From contig NZ_BILZ01000030.1 of assembly GCF_004000825.1 (NCBI RefSeq), positions 1 through 64,000 of the forward strand: 64,000 bases of DNA, read 5' to 3'. Origin of the DNA: Paenibacillus kobensis NBRC 15729. Lineage in GTDB: Bacteria; Bacillota; Bacilli; Paenibacillales; Paenibacillaceae. The position numbers were made by a program, and so were the translations under genes. Below are positions 43,048 through 51,996 of the stretch, one piece after another. Position 1 is the first letter of the stretch, and the number at the start of each line of letters is the position of its first letter. The notes under the pieces are model-generated. The model was not told where the DNA came from. It did no database searches and saw only the letters and a program-made list of their open reading frames with translations.

Positions 43048-45219
43048 TTACTTCTTTCCGTCGCCTTGCCCTTCGAGCGCAGCCTTAAGCGCATCCGCCA
43101 AGCCGCCGGACAGCGACACCTTGTCGCTGAACTGCTCGACCAGCCGCTTCTGCTGGTGTTTGTTGGCGCGGCCGCCGGCTTTGTCTTCGAGCATCTCGAT
43201 GACGTTGCATCGGCGGCACTGCGCATATTTGCCTGCCTTGCCCGTATGAATCTCCATCTTCTTGCGGCATTGCGGACAGCGCTTGTTCGACAGCGCCGGC
43301 TCTGCGGCGCGGCGGTAACCGCACTCGCGGTCCTGGCAGACGAGCGTCTTGCCGCGCTTGCCGTTAATCTCGACCATCGGCTTGCCGCAATCCGGACAGC
43401 GCGCATGCGATAAGTTGTGCGGCTTGTATTCCTTCGTCTCCTGCTTCACTTCCTGCACCCAAGCCGCAGCCTTGCTGCGAATACCTCCCATGAACCGCTT
43501 CGCGTCGCCTTGACCCTTAGCGATCCGCTCCAGTTCCCGCTCCCAGTCGGCGGTCAGCTCCGGACTGCGCAGCTCCGGCGTAGCCAGCTCGATAAGCTGC
43601 TTGCCTTTGCCTGTTGGCACCAGTCGGTTACCTTGTCGATCAATCGTCTGCGACGCGAGCAGCTTCTCGATGATGTCCGCACGCGTGGCAGGCGTGCCGA
43701 GGCCGTACTTCTCCATCTTACCCAGCAATCCCGCTTCCGTGTAACGGGCTGGCGGCTGCGTTTTCAGCTCACGAAGACGGGTCTGCTTCACGGAGAGCTT
43801 CTCGCCGGAGGAAAGCGGAGGCAGCAGCTGTCCGCCACCGCCGCTGCTGCGTTTCTCATCGGCAGCATCCTCCGAGCCGTCGTCTTCTCCCGCAAGATCG
43901 GCTGCTTGAACACCGCCGTAAGCTTCCTTCCAGCCCGCGTCCTTCAGCACGTTGCCGCGCGCATACAGCCGGTCGTCTCCGATCCGAATCACGACGCTTG
44001 TCTCGTCATAACGGCAAGGCGGGCTGAACAGCGCAAGGAACCGGCGGACGATCAGCTCATGCAGCTTGCGCTCTTCCGGGCTAAGCGCCGACAGATTGAC
44101 GCACTGCTCCGTCGGAATGATCGCATGGTGATCGCTTACCTTGCTGTCGTCGACGATCCGCTTCGTCACGGGGAGCGCCGACTTCAGCAGCTTCCTCGCC
44201 AGCGCCGCATACGGGCCAACCGCCACGCTTTCGAGGCGTCCTTTCAGCGTGGGCACCATATCAGACGACAAGTAACGCGAATCCGTCCGCGGATACGTCA
44301 CAAGCTTATGCTGTTCATACAACCGCTGCAGCACGTTCGACGTCTGCTTCGCCGAGAAGCCTAGACGCGTATTCGCATCCCGCTGCAATTCGGTCAAATC
44401 ATAGGCAAGCGGGTGCAGCTCGCTCCGCTCCGTCGTGCGGAGCTTCTCTACGGATGCTTGCTTGCCGCCCAAACGGGCGACGACCGCTTCAGCCTCCGTG
44501 CGCTCCCATATACGGCCGTCATGATCCTCGGTGCCGCGCCAATTCGCTTGGAACCCGCCGAAGTCAACCCCCACCGTCCAATACGGCTTCGGCTGGAAGC
44601 CGTTGATCTCCCGCTCGCGGTCCATCAACATACCGAGCGTCGGCGTCTGCACACGGCCCGCCGACAGCTGCGCGTTGTATTTGCTCGTGAGCGCGCGCGT
44701 CACGTTCAGTCCGATCAGCCAGTCCGCCTCTGCGCGGCAGACGGCTGAAGCATACAGCCGGTCGTATTCGCGGCCCGGCTTCAGCGACGCGAAGCCGTCC
44801 TTGATCGCTTTGTCCGTCTGCGACGAAATCCACAGCCGTTTGAACGGCTTCTTCCAACGCGCCAGCTCCATAATCCAGCGCGCTACAAGCTCGCCCTCGC
44901 GTCCGGCGTCGGTCGCGATAATAAGCTCGCCGATGTCTGGGCGGCGGCACAGCGCAATAACTGCTTTGAACTGGCCCGACGTCTCCTTCAGCGGCTTCAG
45001 CGTCATCGTCTCCGGCATGATCGGCAGATCTTCCAGATTCCATGTTTTGTACTTCGGATCGTAATCCTCCGGCTCGGATAGCCCAACCAGATGGCCGAGC
45101 GCCCATGTGACCACGTATGCGGGTCCTTCAATATAGCTTTTGTTTTTATTCGTACAGCCTAGCACGCGTGCGATTTCCCGCGCTACGCTTGGCTTTTCTG
45201 CTAATACGAGCGATTTCAT
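43048..45219 (-). CDS. topB: DNA topoisomerase III
   Basis: 723 residues, type IA. N-terminal Toprim domain (S-L-V-L-A-E-K-P-S-V-A-R-E-I-A, A-T-D-A-G-R-E-G-E), active-site region T-Y-P-R-T-D-S with catalytic Tyr near 309, and zinc ribbons near the C-terminus (C-P-D-C-G-K, C-P-Q-C-R-K-K). An acidic Gly/Ser-rich insert lies near 445-470. It decatenates DNA using single-strand passage. Confidence 0.94.
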   Translation of the reverse strand: MKSLVLAEKPSVAREIARVLGCTNKNKSYIEGPAYVVTWALGHLVGLSEPEDYDPKYKTWNLEDLPIMPETMTLKPLKETSGQFKAVIALCRRPDIGELIIATDAGREGELVARWIMELARWKKPFKRLWISSQTDKAIKDGFASLKPGREYDRLYASAVCRAEADWLIGLNVTRALTSKYNAQLSAGRVQTPTLGMLMDREREINGFQPKPYWTVGVDFGGFQANWRGTEDHDGRIWERTEAEAVVARLGGKQASVEKLRTTERSELHPLAYDLTELQRDANTRLGFSAKQTSNVLQRLYEQHKLVTYPRTDSRYLSSDMVPTLKGRLESVAVGPYAALARKLLKSALPVTKRIVDDSKVSDHHAIIPTEQCVNLSALSPEERKLHELIVRRFLALFSPPCRYDETSVVIRIGDDRLYARGNVLKDAGWKEAYGGVQAADLAGEDDGSEDAADEKRSSGGGGQLLPPLSSGEKLSVKQTRLRELKTQPPARYTEAGLLGKMEKYGLGTPATRADIIEKLLASQTIDRQGNRLVPTGKGKQLIELATPELRSPELTADWERELERIAKGQGDAKRFMGGIRSKAAAWVQEVKQETKEYKPHNLSHARCPDCGKPMVEINGKRGKTLVCQDRECGYRRAAEPALSNKRCPQCRKKMEIHTGKAGKYAQCRRCNVIEMLEDKAGGRANKHQQKRLVEQFSDKVSLSGGLADALKAALEGQGDGKK

Positions 45220-45403
45220 CCTGCAATAACAGCCTCCCCGTCGATCTTCCTGAATCCATTATCGGCCATATCGTGAAACGATGTCAAAAATACGAGCAGC
45301 GCAATTACCATCATTTACAGCTTCACATTACTCGCCAATCCCCTTTTAATTAAGTGTAAGGGCTTACAATACTCTATCTGATGCGAAACGAGGGGTTTCA
45401 TCT

Positions 45404-46264
45404 ATGTTCAGACTCATCCGCAAGCGGATAAGAAGAAAATTACGTACATACTTGTTCGGCGCAGCTGTGCTCGGTTTGTTGTCCGCACCTGCCGGGGCTT
45501 ATGCAGCCTCCTATACTGTGAAACCGACGGATTCCCTCTGGTCCATCGCTGTCCAATACGGCACAACGGCCGATAAATTAAAGCAGTTGAACGGGTTGAA
45601 ATCGGACATGCTGCTGGACGGGCAAACGCTTCAGGTGCCGACTCCGTCCTACTTTACTTCCTATAACGTGCAAGCAGGCGACACGATGTGGATTATTGCG
45701 AACCGTTACAGCATTCCACTGAACAAAATGATTGCCGCCAACAAACAACTCGCAAACCCGAATGTCGTCTGGCAAGGTCTTACGGTCAACATTCCGAAGC
45801 GTCCGGCCGGCTTTCGCGATGGCATTTTCCCTCTGAAAGCAGGAACCTACTCGCCTTACGGCAACACGTATGCGGATTCCCGCTCTTGGTCGCCGGACGG
45901 CGAGACCGTCCGGTCGCATGAAGGCGTCGACATCATGGCGGCCGAAGGCACGCCAATCTACAGCGCGCTCGGCGGAACGATTGTCCAATCCGGATGGAGC
46001 GAGCTCGGCGGCTGGCGCCTGACGATCAAAACCGATTCGACGACCGAGTTCTACTACGCCCATATGTCCCGCTACGCACCGAACATGAAGAAAGGGACCG
46101 TCGTCAGCAAGGGCCAGTTGATCGGCTACGTCGGCAGCACCGGCTACGGTCCGGAAGGGACGAAAGGCATGTTCGACCCGCATCTTCACTTCGGCATCTA
46201 CAAAACAAGCCCGTACGCCTCGGTCGATCCGTTCTTGTTCCTCAAGTGGTGGGAGCTCGGCTGA
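45404..46264 (+). CDS. LysM-M23 peptidoglycan endopeptidase
   Basis: 286 residues: signal peptide to about 34 (A-Y-A-A), LysM 1 (S-Y-T-V-K-P-T-D-S-L-W-S-I-A), LysM 2 (S-Y-N-V-Q-A-G-D-T-M-W-I-I-A), then an M23 domain with H-E-G-V-D-I, Y-Y-A-H-M and H-L-H-F-G-I (zinc ligands). It binds the wall through LysM and cuts peptide crosslinks. A terminator follows. Confidence 0.92.
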   Translation: MFRLIRKRIRRKLRTYLFGAAVLGLLSAPAGAYAASYTVKPTDSLWSIAVQYGTTADKLKQLNGLKSDMLLDGQTLQVPTPSYFTSYNVQAGDTMWIIANRYSIPLNKMIAANKQLANPNVVWQGLTVNIPKRPAGFRDGIFPLKAGTYSPYGNTYADSRSWSPDGETVRSHEGVDIMAAEGTPIYSALGGTIVQSGWSELGGWRLTIKTDSTTEFYYAHMSRYAPNMKKGTVVSKGQLIGYVGSTGYGPEGTKGMFDPHLHFGIYKTSPYASVDPFLFLKWWELG

Positions 46265-46275
46265 CTTCATTACTC

Positions 46276-46315
46276 AAGACTGCCAGATCGATGATCCGGC
46301 AGTCTTCTTATTTTT
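46276..46315 (+). terminator. Terminator after the M23 gene
   Basis: AAGACTGCC-GATC and GATC-GGCAGTCTT arms form a long stem followed by CTTATTTTT. Confidence 0.75.
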
Positions 46316-46401
46316 GTAAAGCGGTACCCGTCCATGCCCGGTATGGGGTATAATGTCCAACGGACTACATTACATTTATCGCCTAAAGGAGCTTTCACTT
46401 C

Positions 46402-47859
46402 ATGCTAAATGCAATCAAATCCTCATGGCTCGGCAATACACGCGCAGATGTGCTGTCGGGCATGACGGTCGCGCTTGCCCTTATACCCGAAGCCATTGCT
46501 TTCTCGATCATCGCAGGCGTCAATCCGATGGTCGGGCTGTACGCATCGTTCACAATCGCTATCGTTATCGCATTCGCAGGCGGCCGTCCGGGCATGATAT
46601 CCGCTGCGACCGGCGCCATGGCGCTGCTCATGGTGACGCTCGTGAAGGACTATGGCCTCGAATATTTGTTCGCGGCGACCATTCTGACCGGCATTCTGCA
46701 ATTCATACTCGGACTGCTGAAGTTCGGACGGCTCGTCACCTTCATCCCGCAGTCTGTCATGACCGGATTCGTCAATGCGCTTGCCATTCTGATTTTCATG
46801 ACGCAGCTCGTTCATTTCACGGATGCCGGTTGGATGATGTACGTGCTCGTCGGCGTTACGCTGGTCATCATCTACGGCTTGCCCCGGCTGACCAAAGCGA
46901 TCCCTTCGGCGCTTGCCGCCATCGTCATCGTGTCGATCATCACTTTCGCTTTCGGCATCGACGTACGGACGGTAGGCGATATGGGACATATCGTCAGCAC
47001 ACTGCCTTCCTTCCACCTGCCGGATGTTCCAGTGTCGTGGGACATGCTCAAAACGATATTCCCTTACTCGCTGTCGCTTGCGATCGTCGGCATTACCGAA
47101 TCGCTGCTGACCGCTTCGCTGCTCGATGAAATGACGGCGACGGGAAGCGATAAGAACCGCGAAATCCGCGGCCAAGGCATCGCCAACATCGTCACCGGCC
47201 TGTTCGGCGGCATGGCGGGCTGCGCCATGATTGGACAGTCGGTCATCAACACCAAATCGGGTGGACGTAAACGGCTGTCGACGCTCATCGCGGGCGTGTT
47301 TCTGATCATCCTAATCATGGCACTCAGCGGCGTTGTCGAACAGATTCCAATGGCCGCGCTCGTCGGAGTCATGTTCATGGTGTGCTTCGGCACGTTCGAC
47401 TGGAAGGCACTCCGCAGCTTGCACCGGGTGCCGCGCTCGGATGCGCTCGTCATGCTTGTCACCGTCGCGATCGTCGTTGCGACGCATGATTTGTCCAAAG
47501 GTGTGCTTGCAGGCGTCATCATCAGCGCTGTCGTATTCGCATGGCGGGCAGCCCAAATTCGCGCGGAGCGTAAGATAAGCGCTGCTGGTGATTCTGTCAT
47601 ATACGTTATTCAAGGTCCGCTATTTTTCGCTACGACGACTCAGTTCAATAACTTGTTCAATTACGAACAAGATTCGGCGAATGTGCATATCGACTTCAGC
47701 CGGTCGCATGTATGGGATCAGTCGGCTGTTGCCGCAATTAGCAAAGTAACGGCCAAATACGCCGAACGCGGCGCGTCCGTCCGCTGCATCGGCCTCAACA
47801 CCGAGAGCCAATCGCTGATCGACCGGATCGGTCTCGGCGCATCGGGCGGCGGGCATTAA
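46402..47859 (+). CDS. SulP-family anion transporter (second copy)
   Basis: 485 residues: about ten helices ([19 protein letters not shown]) and a short STAS domain from about 395 ([13 protein letters not shown]). It has the longer conserved loop [23 protein letters not shown]. Probably sulfate or bicarbonate transport. AAAGGAG precedes the ATG. It is unlike the copy at 5565, with no adjacent regulator. Confidence 0.9.
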   Translation: MLNAIKSSWLGNTRADVLSGMTVALALIPEAIAFSIIAGVNPMVGLYASFTIAIVIAFAGGRPGMISAATGAMALLMVTLVKDYGLEYLFAATILTGILQFILGLLKFGRLVTFIPQSVMTGFVNALAILIFMTQLVHFTDAGWMMYVLVGVTLVIIYGLPRLTKAIPSALAAIVIVSIITFAFGIDVRTVGDMGHIVSTLPSFHLPDVPVSWDMLKTIFPYSLSLAIVGITESLLTASLLDEMTATGSDKNREIRGQGIANIVTGLFGGMAGCAMIGQSVINTKSGGRKRLSTLIAGVFLIILIMALSGVVEQIPMAALVGVMFMVCFGTFDWKALRSLHRVPRSDALVMLVTVAIVVATHDLSKGVLAGVIISAVVFAWRAAQIRAERKISAAGDSVIYVIQGPLFFATTTQFNNLFNYEQDSANVHIDFSRSHVWDQSAVAAISKVTAKYAERGASVRCIGLNTESQSLIDRIGLGASGGGH

Positions 47860-47899
47860 CGGCCGAGCCACAAACTGAACTAATCGATACACGGTTCTT

Positions 47900-47987
47900 A
47901 AAAAGACCGCCTCTCGTACGAACAGCACCTCCGACTGAAGCTATCTAATCAGTCGAGATGCCGTCCATCGTTGGGGCGGTCCTTTTT
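47900..47987. terminator. Hairpin between SulP and the frameshifted lipoprotein
   Basis: AAAAAGACCGCC (47900-47911) and GGCGGTCCTTTTT (47975-47987) pair over about 12 bp around a long loop that has its own inverted repeat (CTGA...TCAG). Both ends carry A/T runs, so it can end transcription both ways. Confidence 0.55.
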
Positions 47988-48004
47988 GCGCTGGAAGCAT
48001 ACCG

Positions 48005-48471
48005 TCACTTCGATGCCACTTTCAAGCTCAGCTTGTTCAGCAATCCGATAAACAAATCCTTCGTCTCCTCAGCTTTATCATTCCACGTGAGATTGAACAT
48101 ATAGATAACCTCTTCATTGACCGAGATGATGGCATAATAAACGTTATGCGTTCCCGTCAACCCTGAAGCGGCAGGTCCGTTATCGGCATCCAATGTGATC
48201 AACTGGCACTTGCCGATCGGGAGATCGATCGCCTCTTCTCGTTCAATGGAGCTATGATTCGGCATGTAAAACTTATAGGCGCTGATGGCACTACGCTGGC
48301 TGCTGTCTCACTTTCGGGAGCCATAGCAGGAGATTGCGATGCAGCCGGCAATTCGCTGCTTGCACGCGAACTTTCCGGAGCGGAATTAGAATTGGCGCAA
48401 CCGGCAAGCAGCACATTCAGCAATACGAGGACGAGCACGATTTTATTCCATGTAAGCATTAGAGCGATCAT
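48005..48471 (-). pseudogene. Lipoprotein gene broken by a frameshift
   Basis: Two minus-strand frames join into one plausible protein. Frame A (from 48471 or 48459) gives a signal peptide with lipobox L-L-A-G-C and a Ser/Ala-rich linker ending near 48265. Frame B carries on from there (Y-K-F-Y-M-P-N-H-S-S) to a stop at 48005 and looks like a folded domain with I-S-V-N-E-E-V-I-Y-M-F-N-L. A one-base change near 48260-48280 would restore the frame. It may be a real loss or a sequencing error. The domain was not recognised. Confidence 0.6.
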
Positions 48472-48905
48472 CTCCAGTTCAAGAAGTCCAGGTCAAGAAG
48501 AGGCCTCATTATTATTTTGGAATATGCACCCTGCACAGTCAATTCCAAACAAGCTATTGCATATGAGCGACTGTCCATGTATAATAGGCCTTGCATGTCT
48601 ATATTTAACCCTGTAGGATTCCTCTTAAGAAGATATTTTTCCTGGCAAATAGCTTCTCGTTCATGCCCGTTTCCGCCGCACATGCGTAGGTTGGTTGTTC
48701 ACTCGCCTAACACCATTCGCTGATTCACACTGGCGCGGTCATCGGAGCCGCAAGGACGAAAGAGAGGTAGGGCTTTCGTTGTTTTAGTTATAGCTTCGCA
48801 AGTATAACGCGGAGAACTGGCATCACGACAACAAGATTAACGCACACGCGAACCGGGGAATCAAGCGCACTCGTCTAGCGCACCGGTTAAATATAGCAAC
48901 TATTA
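48472..48905. other. Intergenic stretch, nothing recognised
   Basis: 430 bases upstream of the broken lipoprotein gene and downstream of the MFS gene. Open frames here have no ribosome binding site and no domain. Some segments look like decayed coding sequence, but no family can be named. Confidence 0.4.
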
Positions 48906-48930
48906 AACGGCATCCCATTGGGATGCCGTT
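48906..48930 (-). terminator. Terminator hairpin after the MFS gene, left member of a repeat pair
   Basis: AACGGCATCC and GGATGCCGTT form a perfect stem with loop CATTG, 10 nt past the MFS stop. A near-identical hairpin with the same flank (GTCCATTT) ends the divergent TetR gene at 51398. Confidence 0.7.
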
Positions 48931-48940
48931 GTCCATTTTA

Positions 48941-50521
48941 TTACCCTCTATTCGATCCTGTAACCTCTGTCCCATTGGTTTCGTTCAGCAGACTTGGCTT
49001 AGGCACCAATCGGGCACCTCCCATGAAGAAGCAGGCGGCAAGCCCGACCGACACAGCAATCAATCCTCCGATAAAAACATGCTGCAACGAGTGGCTGAAC
49101 AGCTTCTGCAGCATTGCGAGTTGTTCGGCAGGCATAGCCGCTCGAGCACCGGGATCCAGCAAGAGCTGCGGATCGGCTAGCCCCTGCAGCGATTCCATGC
49201 TTTTGCTTCCGTCCGTTATCTGATTCATCTGCCCGGCCCCCTGAACGATCCCGCTCGATAACAAACTGCCGAATACACTGACGCCGATCGTTCCGCCAAT
49301 GGAACGAAAAAATTGCGACACTGAGGTAGCCGCTCCCCGGTCACGTTGATCCACCGCGCTCTGTGCTGCCGTTCCAACGGTCGGATATATCGCCCCCATG
49401 CCGAGACCAGTTACGATCATATCAAGCACAATAGTCAGCTTAGATGTATTAACCGACACCTGGCTAAGAAGGACGAATCCTGTAACCATCAGCATCATGC
49501 TTGGAACGAGAATCGTCCGGTACGATACCCGGCTCATAAGCTTGCCGCCAGTGATCGAAGCCACGATGACAGACAACATAAGAGGCACTAGCGAATAGCC
49601 TGCCACAGATGCGCTTACCCCGATCACGCCTTGAATGAACAAAGGAATATAGACGATGGCGCCGAACATCCCGGCACTCATAAAGAAACCGACCGCGTTC
49701 CCGGCAGCAATAGGCCGAAGCGCCAACAGGTGCAGAGGAATGATTGGCTCTTTCGCCTTCTTCTCCGCCCATATGAACAAAACTGTACATATAACAAAAG
49801 TGCCGAACAGCGTAATTATCGGGGCTGACGTCCACTCGTAATGCCCCCTTGCCCCTGAATCCCCGCCGCCTAGAACGAGTGCAAGCAGCAGAGATATAAT
49901 CGCCGCCGTTAACGTGAACGCCCCGGCCCAATCGATTACAGCCCGGCCCCGGGAGCTGCTTTCCTTCATCGCCGCCGCAATAAGAAACAGTGCCGGAATG
50001 CCAAGCGGAAGGTTCAATAAAAAGATCCATCCCCATGCCGCATGATCGACGATCACGCCTCCAAGCGCCGGTCCAACGATGCTCGACAGAGCAAAGACGG
50101 CGCTGAATAAACCCATAAATTTCCCGCGTTTCTCAGGAGGATACAACTCTGCCACGATCGTCATCGAAATCGGCAACAGTGCGCCTGCGCCTAAGCCTTG
50201 TATCCCCCTGTACACGACCAACTGCCCAATCGATTGGGCTATTCCGCACAACAACGACCCGGCTAGAAATAGAGAAAGTCCGATCATGTACGTCTTTCTT
50301 CTCCCATACAAGTCGGCCAACTTGCCGTAGATCGGCATGGCCGCCGTAGAAGCCAGCATATAAATCGCGAACACCCAACTGTACATCGACATGCCGCCAA
50401 GCTCCTCGATGATGGTAGGCATAGCCGTCGACACAATTGTCTGATCAAGTGATGCCAATAGCAGTCCGAGCAGCAGTCCCGCCGTAATCCATCTTGCACG
50501 GGATTGTTCGTTCATTCCCAT
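48941..50521 (-). CDS. DHA2/EmrB-type multidrug MFS exporter
   Basis: About 526 residues with 14 hydrophobic segments. L-D-Q-T-I-V-S-T-A-M-P-T-I (motif D), G-K-L-A-D-L-Y-G-R-R-K (motif A) and G-L-G-A-G-A-L-L-P-I-S (motif C) mark drug:H+ antiporters. The ATG at 50521 is preferred over a GTG at 50560 because AAGGG precedes it; the GTG lies inside the operator dyad. It is divergent from a TetR gene that probably represses it. Confidence 0.88.
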   Translation of the reverse strand: MGMNEQSRARWITAGLLLGLLLASLDQTIVSTAMPTIIEELGGMSMYSWVFAIYMLASTAAMPIYGKLADLYGRRKTYMIGLSLFLAGSLLCGIAQSIGQLVVYRGIQGLGAGALLPISMTIVAELYPPEKRGKFMGLFSAVFALSSIVGPALGGVIVDHAAWGWIFLLNLPLGIPALFLIAAAMKESSSRGRAVIDWAGAFTLTAAIISLLLALVLGGGDSGARGHYEWTSAPIITLFGTFVICTVLFIWAEKKAKEPIIPLHLLALRPIAAGNAVGFFMSAGMFGAIVYIPLFIQGVIGVSASVAGYSLVPLMLSVIVASITGGKLMSRVSYRTILVPSMMLMVTGFVLLSQVSVNTSKLTIVLDMIVTGLGMGAIYPTVGTAAQSAVDQRDRGAATSVSQFFRSIGGTIGVSVFGSLLSSGIVQGAGQMNQITDGSKSMESLQGLADPQLLLDPGARAAMPAEQLAMLQKLFSHSLQHVFIGGLIAVSVGLAACFFMGGARLVPKPSLLNETNGTEVTGSNRG

Positions 50522-50551
50522 ACGTTCACGCTTCCCTTCACCCTTTATTCG

Positions 50552-50589
50552 AATCGACACAGGTTTGCATATGCAACACCGTGTCGATT
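50552..50589. promoter_or_regulatory. Dyad operator between MFS and TetR genes
   Basis: A 38-bp dyad: outer arms AATCGACAC (50552-50560) and GTGTCGATT (50581-50589) are exact complements, and the core TTGCATATGCAA (50565-50576) is a perfect palindrome on the same centre. TetR dimers commonly bind such dyads between divergent genes. Confidence 0.7.
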
Positions 50590-50706
50590 ATGATAAGATC
50601 AGCAGCACCTAGCGTCAACCGACAGAACAAGCGCCAATGCCGCTTTCGCGACACAAGACTCGGCAATGCCGATCAAGTCCAACAATATAGACAAAGGAGG
50701 CATGCG

Positions 50707-51318
50707 ATGTCGACCGATAAAAAGGAACTGGATCCACGAATTAAACGAACTCTTCATTTGATTAGGGACGCTCTCATTTCATTAATGGAGGAGAAAGGCT
50801 TTGAGCATATAACCGTCCGCGACATTACAGGCAGAGCTGAGATTAACCGGGCAACTTTCTATCTCCATTACCGGGACAAGTATGATCTTCTGGACTCTAT
50901 TGTGAACGAAATGCTTAGCGAGTTCGAGGCCGCCTTTCGATTGCCTGACGGATTCACGGCAGCCGACTTCGTCACAGACGACACGCCTCCGGACTCGTTC
51001 ATTCGCCAGTTCGAGCATATTGCGGCCCATGCAGCCTTCTATAAAGTCATGCTGGGTCCGAGCGGATTACCTGGGTTCGCCTCTCGCATGGAAGCCATCA
51101 TCCGCAACTCTCTCTACCGCCGTTCCACGATTGCACAGCCGGATGACCGTCAAGTGGCGATGCCGCGGGACATTATCGTTCGATACGTCACATCGGCCCA
51201 CATGGGCGTACTGATGTACTGGCTAGAGAACGATATGCACTATTCTCCGAAATATATGGCATCCGAGTTGATTCGTCTTCACAGGCTGGGATCCACTCAT
51301 TTCTTCGAATCTCCATAA
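50707..51318 (+). CDS. TetR-family transcriptional regulator
   Basis: 203 residues. Helix-turn-helix near the N-terminus: A-L-I-S-L-M-E-E-K-G-F-E-H-I-T-V-R-D-I-T-G-R-A-E-I-N-R-A-T-F-Y-L-H-Y-R-D-K-Y-D-L-L is the TetR signature. The ligand domain is of the TetR_C (YfiR/YxaF-like) type. AAGGAGG lies 6 nt before the ATG at 50707; the frame opening at 50494 has no site. It is divergent from the MFS exporter. Confidence 0.9.
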   Translation: MSTDKKELDPRIKRTLHLIRDALISLMEEKGFEHITVRDITGRAEINRATFYLHYRDKYDLLDSIVNEMLSEFEAAFRLPDGFTAADFVTDDTPPDSFIRQFEHIAAHAAFYKVMLGPSGLPGFASRMEAIIRNSLYRRSTIAQPDDRQVAMPRDIIVRYVTSAHMGVLMYWLENDMHYSPKYMASELIRLHRLGSTHFFESP

Positions 51319-51397
51319 TAGCCACGGACTCCCTCGCGATGACCGTCCGGCCCTCGAACGAGAGAGATTTGCCTCCTATACTGACTGGAATATAAAC

Positions 51398-51424
51398 AAA
51401 AGGCATCCCAATGGGATGCCTTTT
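51398..51424. terminator. Terminator hairpin after TetR, right member of a repeat pair
   Basis: AAAAGGCATCC and GGATGCCTTTT form an 11-bp stem with loop CAATG. The hairpin core and the GTCCATTT that follows match the copy at 48906 almost exactly. Confidence 0.7.
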
Positions 51425-51484
51425 GTCCATTTCTATAAGGAGATGTGTGTCGCCTGGGCTCCATTCCAGCTCGTAAATGGATGC

Positions 51485-51684
51485 TTCATTGTATTCCGTA
51501 CAATGAAAACGACCGTTGATGTCCCAAAACAGCAGCTCATTGCAGTTCATACAACGAGAAAACACAGCTATCGGCTAAAATAAGATTATTCGGCGTTTTA
51601 GACGATTTGTCCATTGTACGAAATACAACGAAACTACTCTAAAGGTATCTTCCTAGCTGATTCCATTGTACATTATACAACGAA
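51485..51684. repeat. Cluster of four 23-bp inverted repeats
   Basis: Four palindromes of the form 9-5-9: 51485-51507, 51536-51558, 51610-51632 and 51662-51684. The arms fit TYCATTGTA on the left and TACAAYGAA on the right; the 5-nt spacers differ in each (TTCCG, GTTCA, CGAAA, CATTA). The first is perfect; the others have a G-T-type change. Centres are 51, 74 and 52 bp apart. No gene covers them. Confidence 0.75.
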
Positions 51685-51710
51685 GAGCGTACGGATAGCG
51701 TCTGCACACC

Positions 51711-51730
51711 ATGCCATGCCATGCCATGCC
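51711..51730. repeat. Tandem repeat of ATGCC
   Basis: Four perfect copies of ATGCC in a row, preceded by CC. Length variation by slippage is possible. Confidence 0.8.
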
Positions 51731-51748
51731 CTCCCCTCCCTCAACAAC

Positions 51749-51777
51749 GAGCCATTCCCCAGTCTGGGAAATGGCTC
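51749..51777. terminator. Hairpin downstream of the Gln-tailed dioxygenase gene
   Basis: GAGCCATT and AATGGCTC pair, with inner CCC/GGG, around AGT. It is the first good hairpin beyond the dioxygenase stop at 51942 and may end that operon. Confidence 0.5.
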
Positions 51778-51861
51778 TGTTCTCTATTGCTATTAAGGGT
51801 ATTATTCCTGTCTTTATTACTGCTGTTACTGTTCTCATCTCATTGACGCTACTGTTACTGC

Positions 51862-51996
51862 ATTGTTCTTACCTTCTGTCTATTGCTGCTGTTGATCTTA
51901 TAACTGTTATGTTGTTACTGCTGCTGTTGATCCTGTTGTTGTTAAGCCTGTTGCTGATCCTGCTGCTGCTGCTGTTGTTGCTCTTGCTCCGGCTTG
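51862..51996 (-). repeat. CAG/CAA-rich tract spanning a stop codon
   Basis: On the minus strand a CAA/CAG-rich tract encodes the Gln tail of the dioxygenase and carries on past its stop in the same frame (CAA CAA CAG GAT CAA CAG CAG CAG, then another stop). It looks like an expanded and decaying trinucleotide tract. Confidence 0.65.

Noticed and set aside
43417-44364. A 315-codon plus-strand open frame
   Set aside because: Antisense shadow of topB, with no recognisable motif.
48468-48683. A 71-codon minus-strand open frame before the broken lipoprotein gene
   Set aside because: No ribosome binding site and no similarity to anything known.
51188-51565. A 125-codon minus-strand open frame after the TetR gene
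   Set aside because: It overlaps tetR, a terminator hairpin and the first inverted repeat. Its residues show no domain.
51485-51684. CRISPR array
   Set aside because: The repeats are short palindromes with 5-nt internal gaps and irregular unit distances, and no cas genes are nearby.
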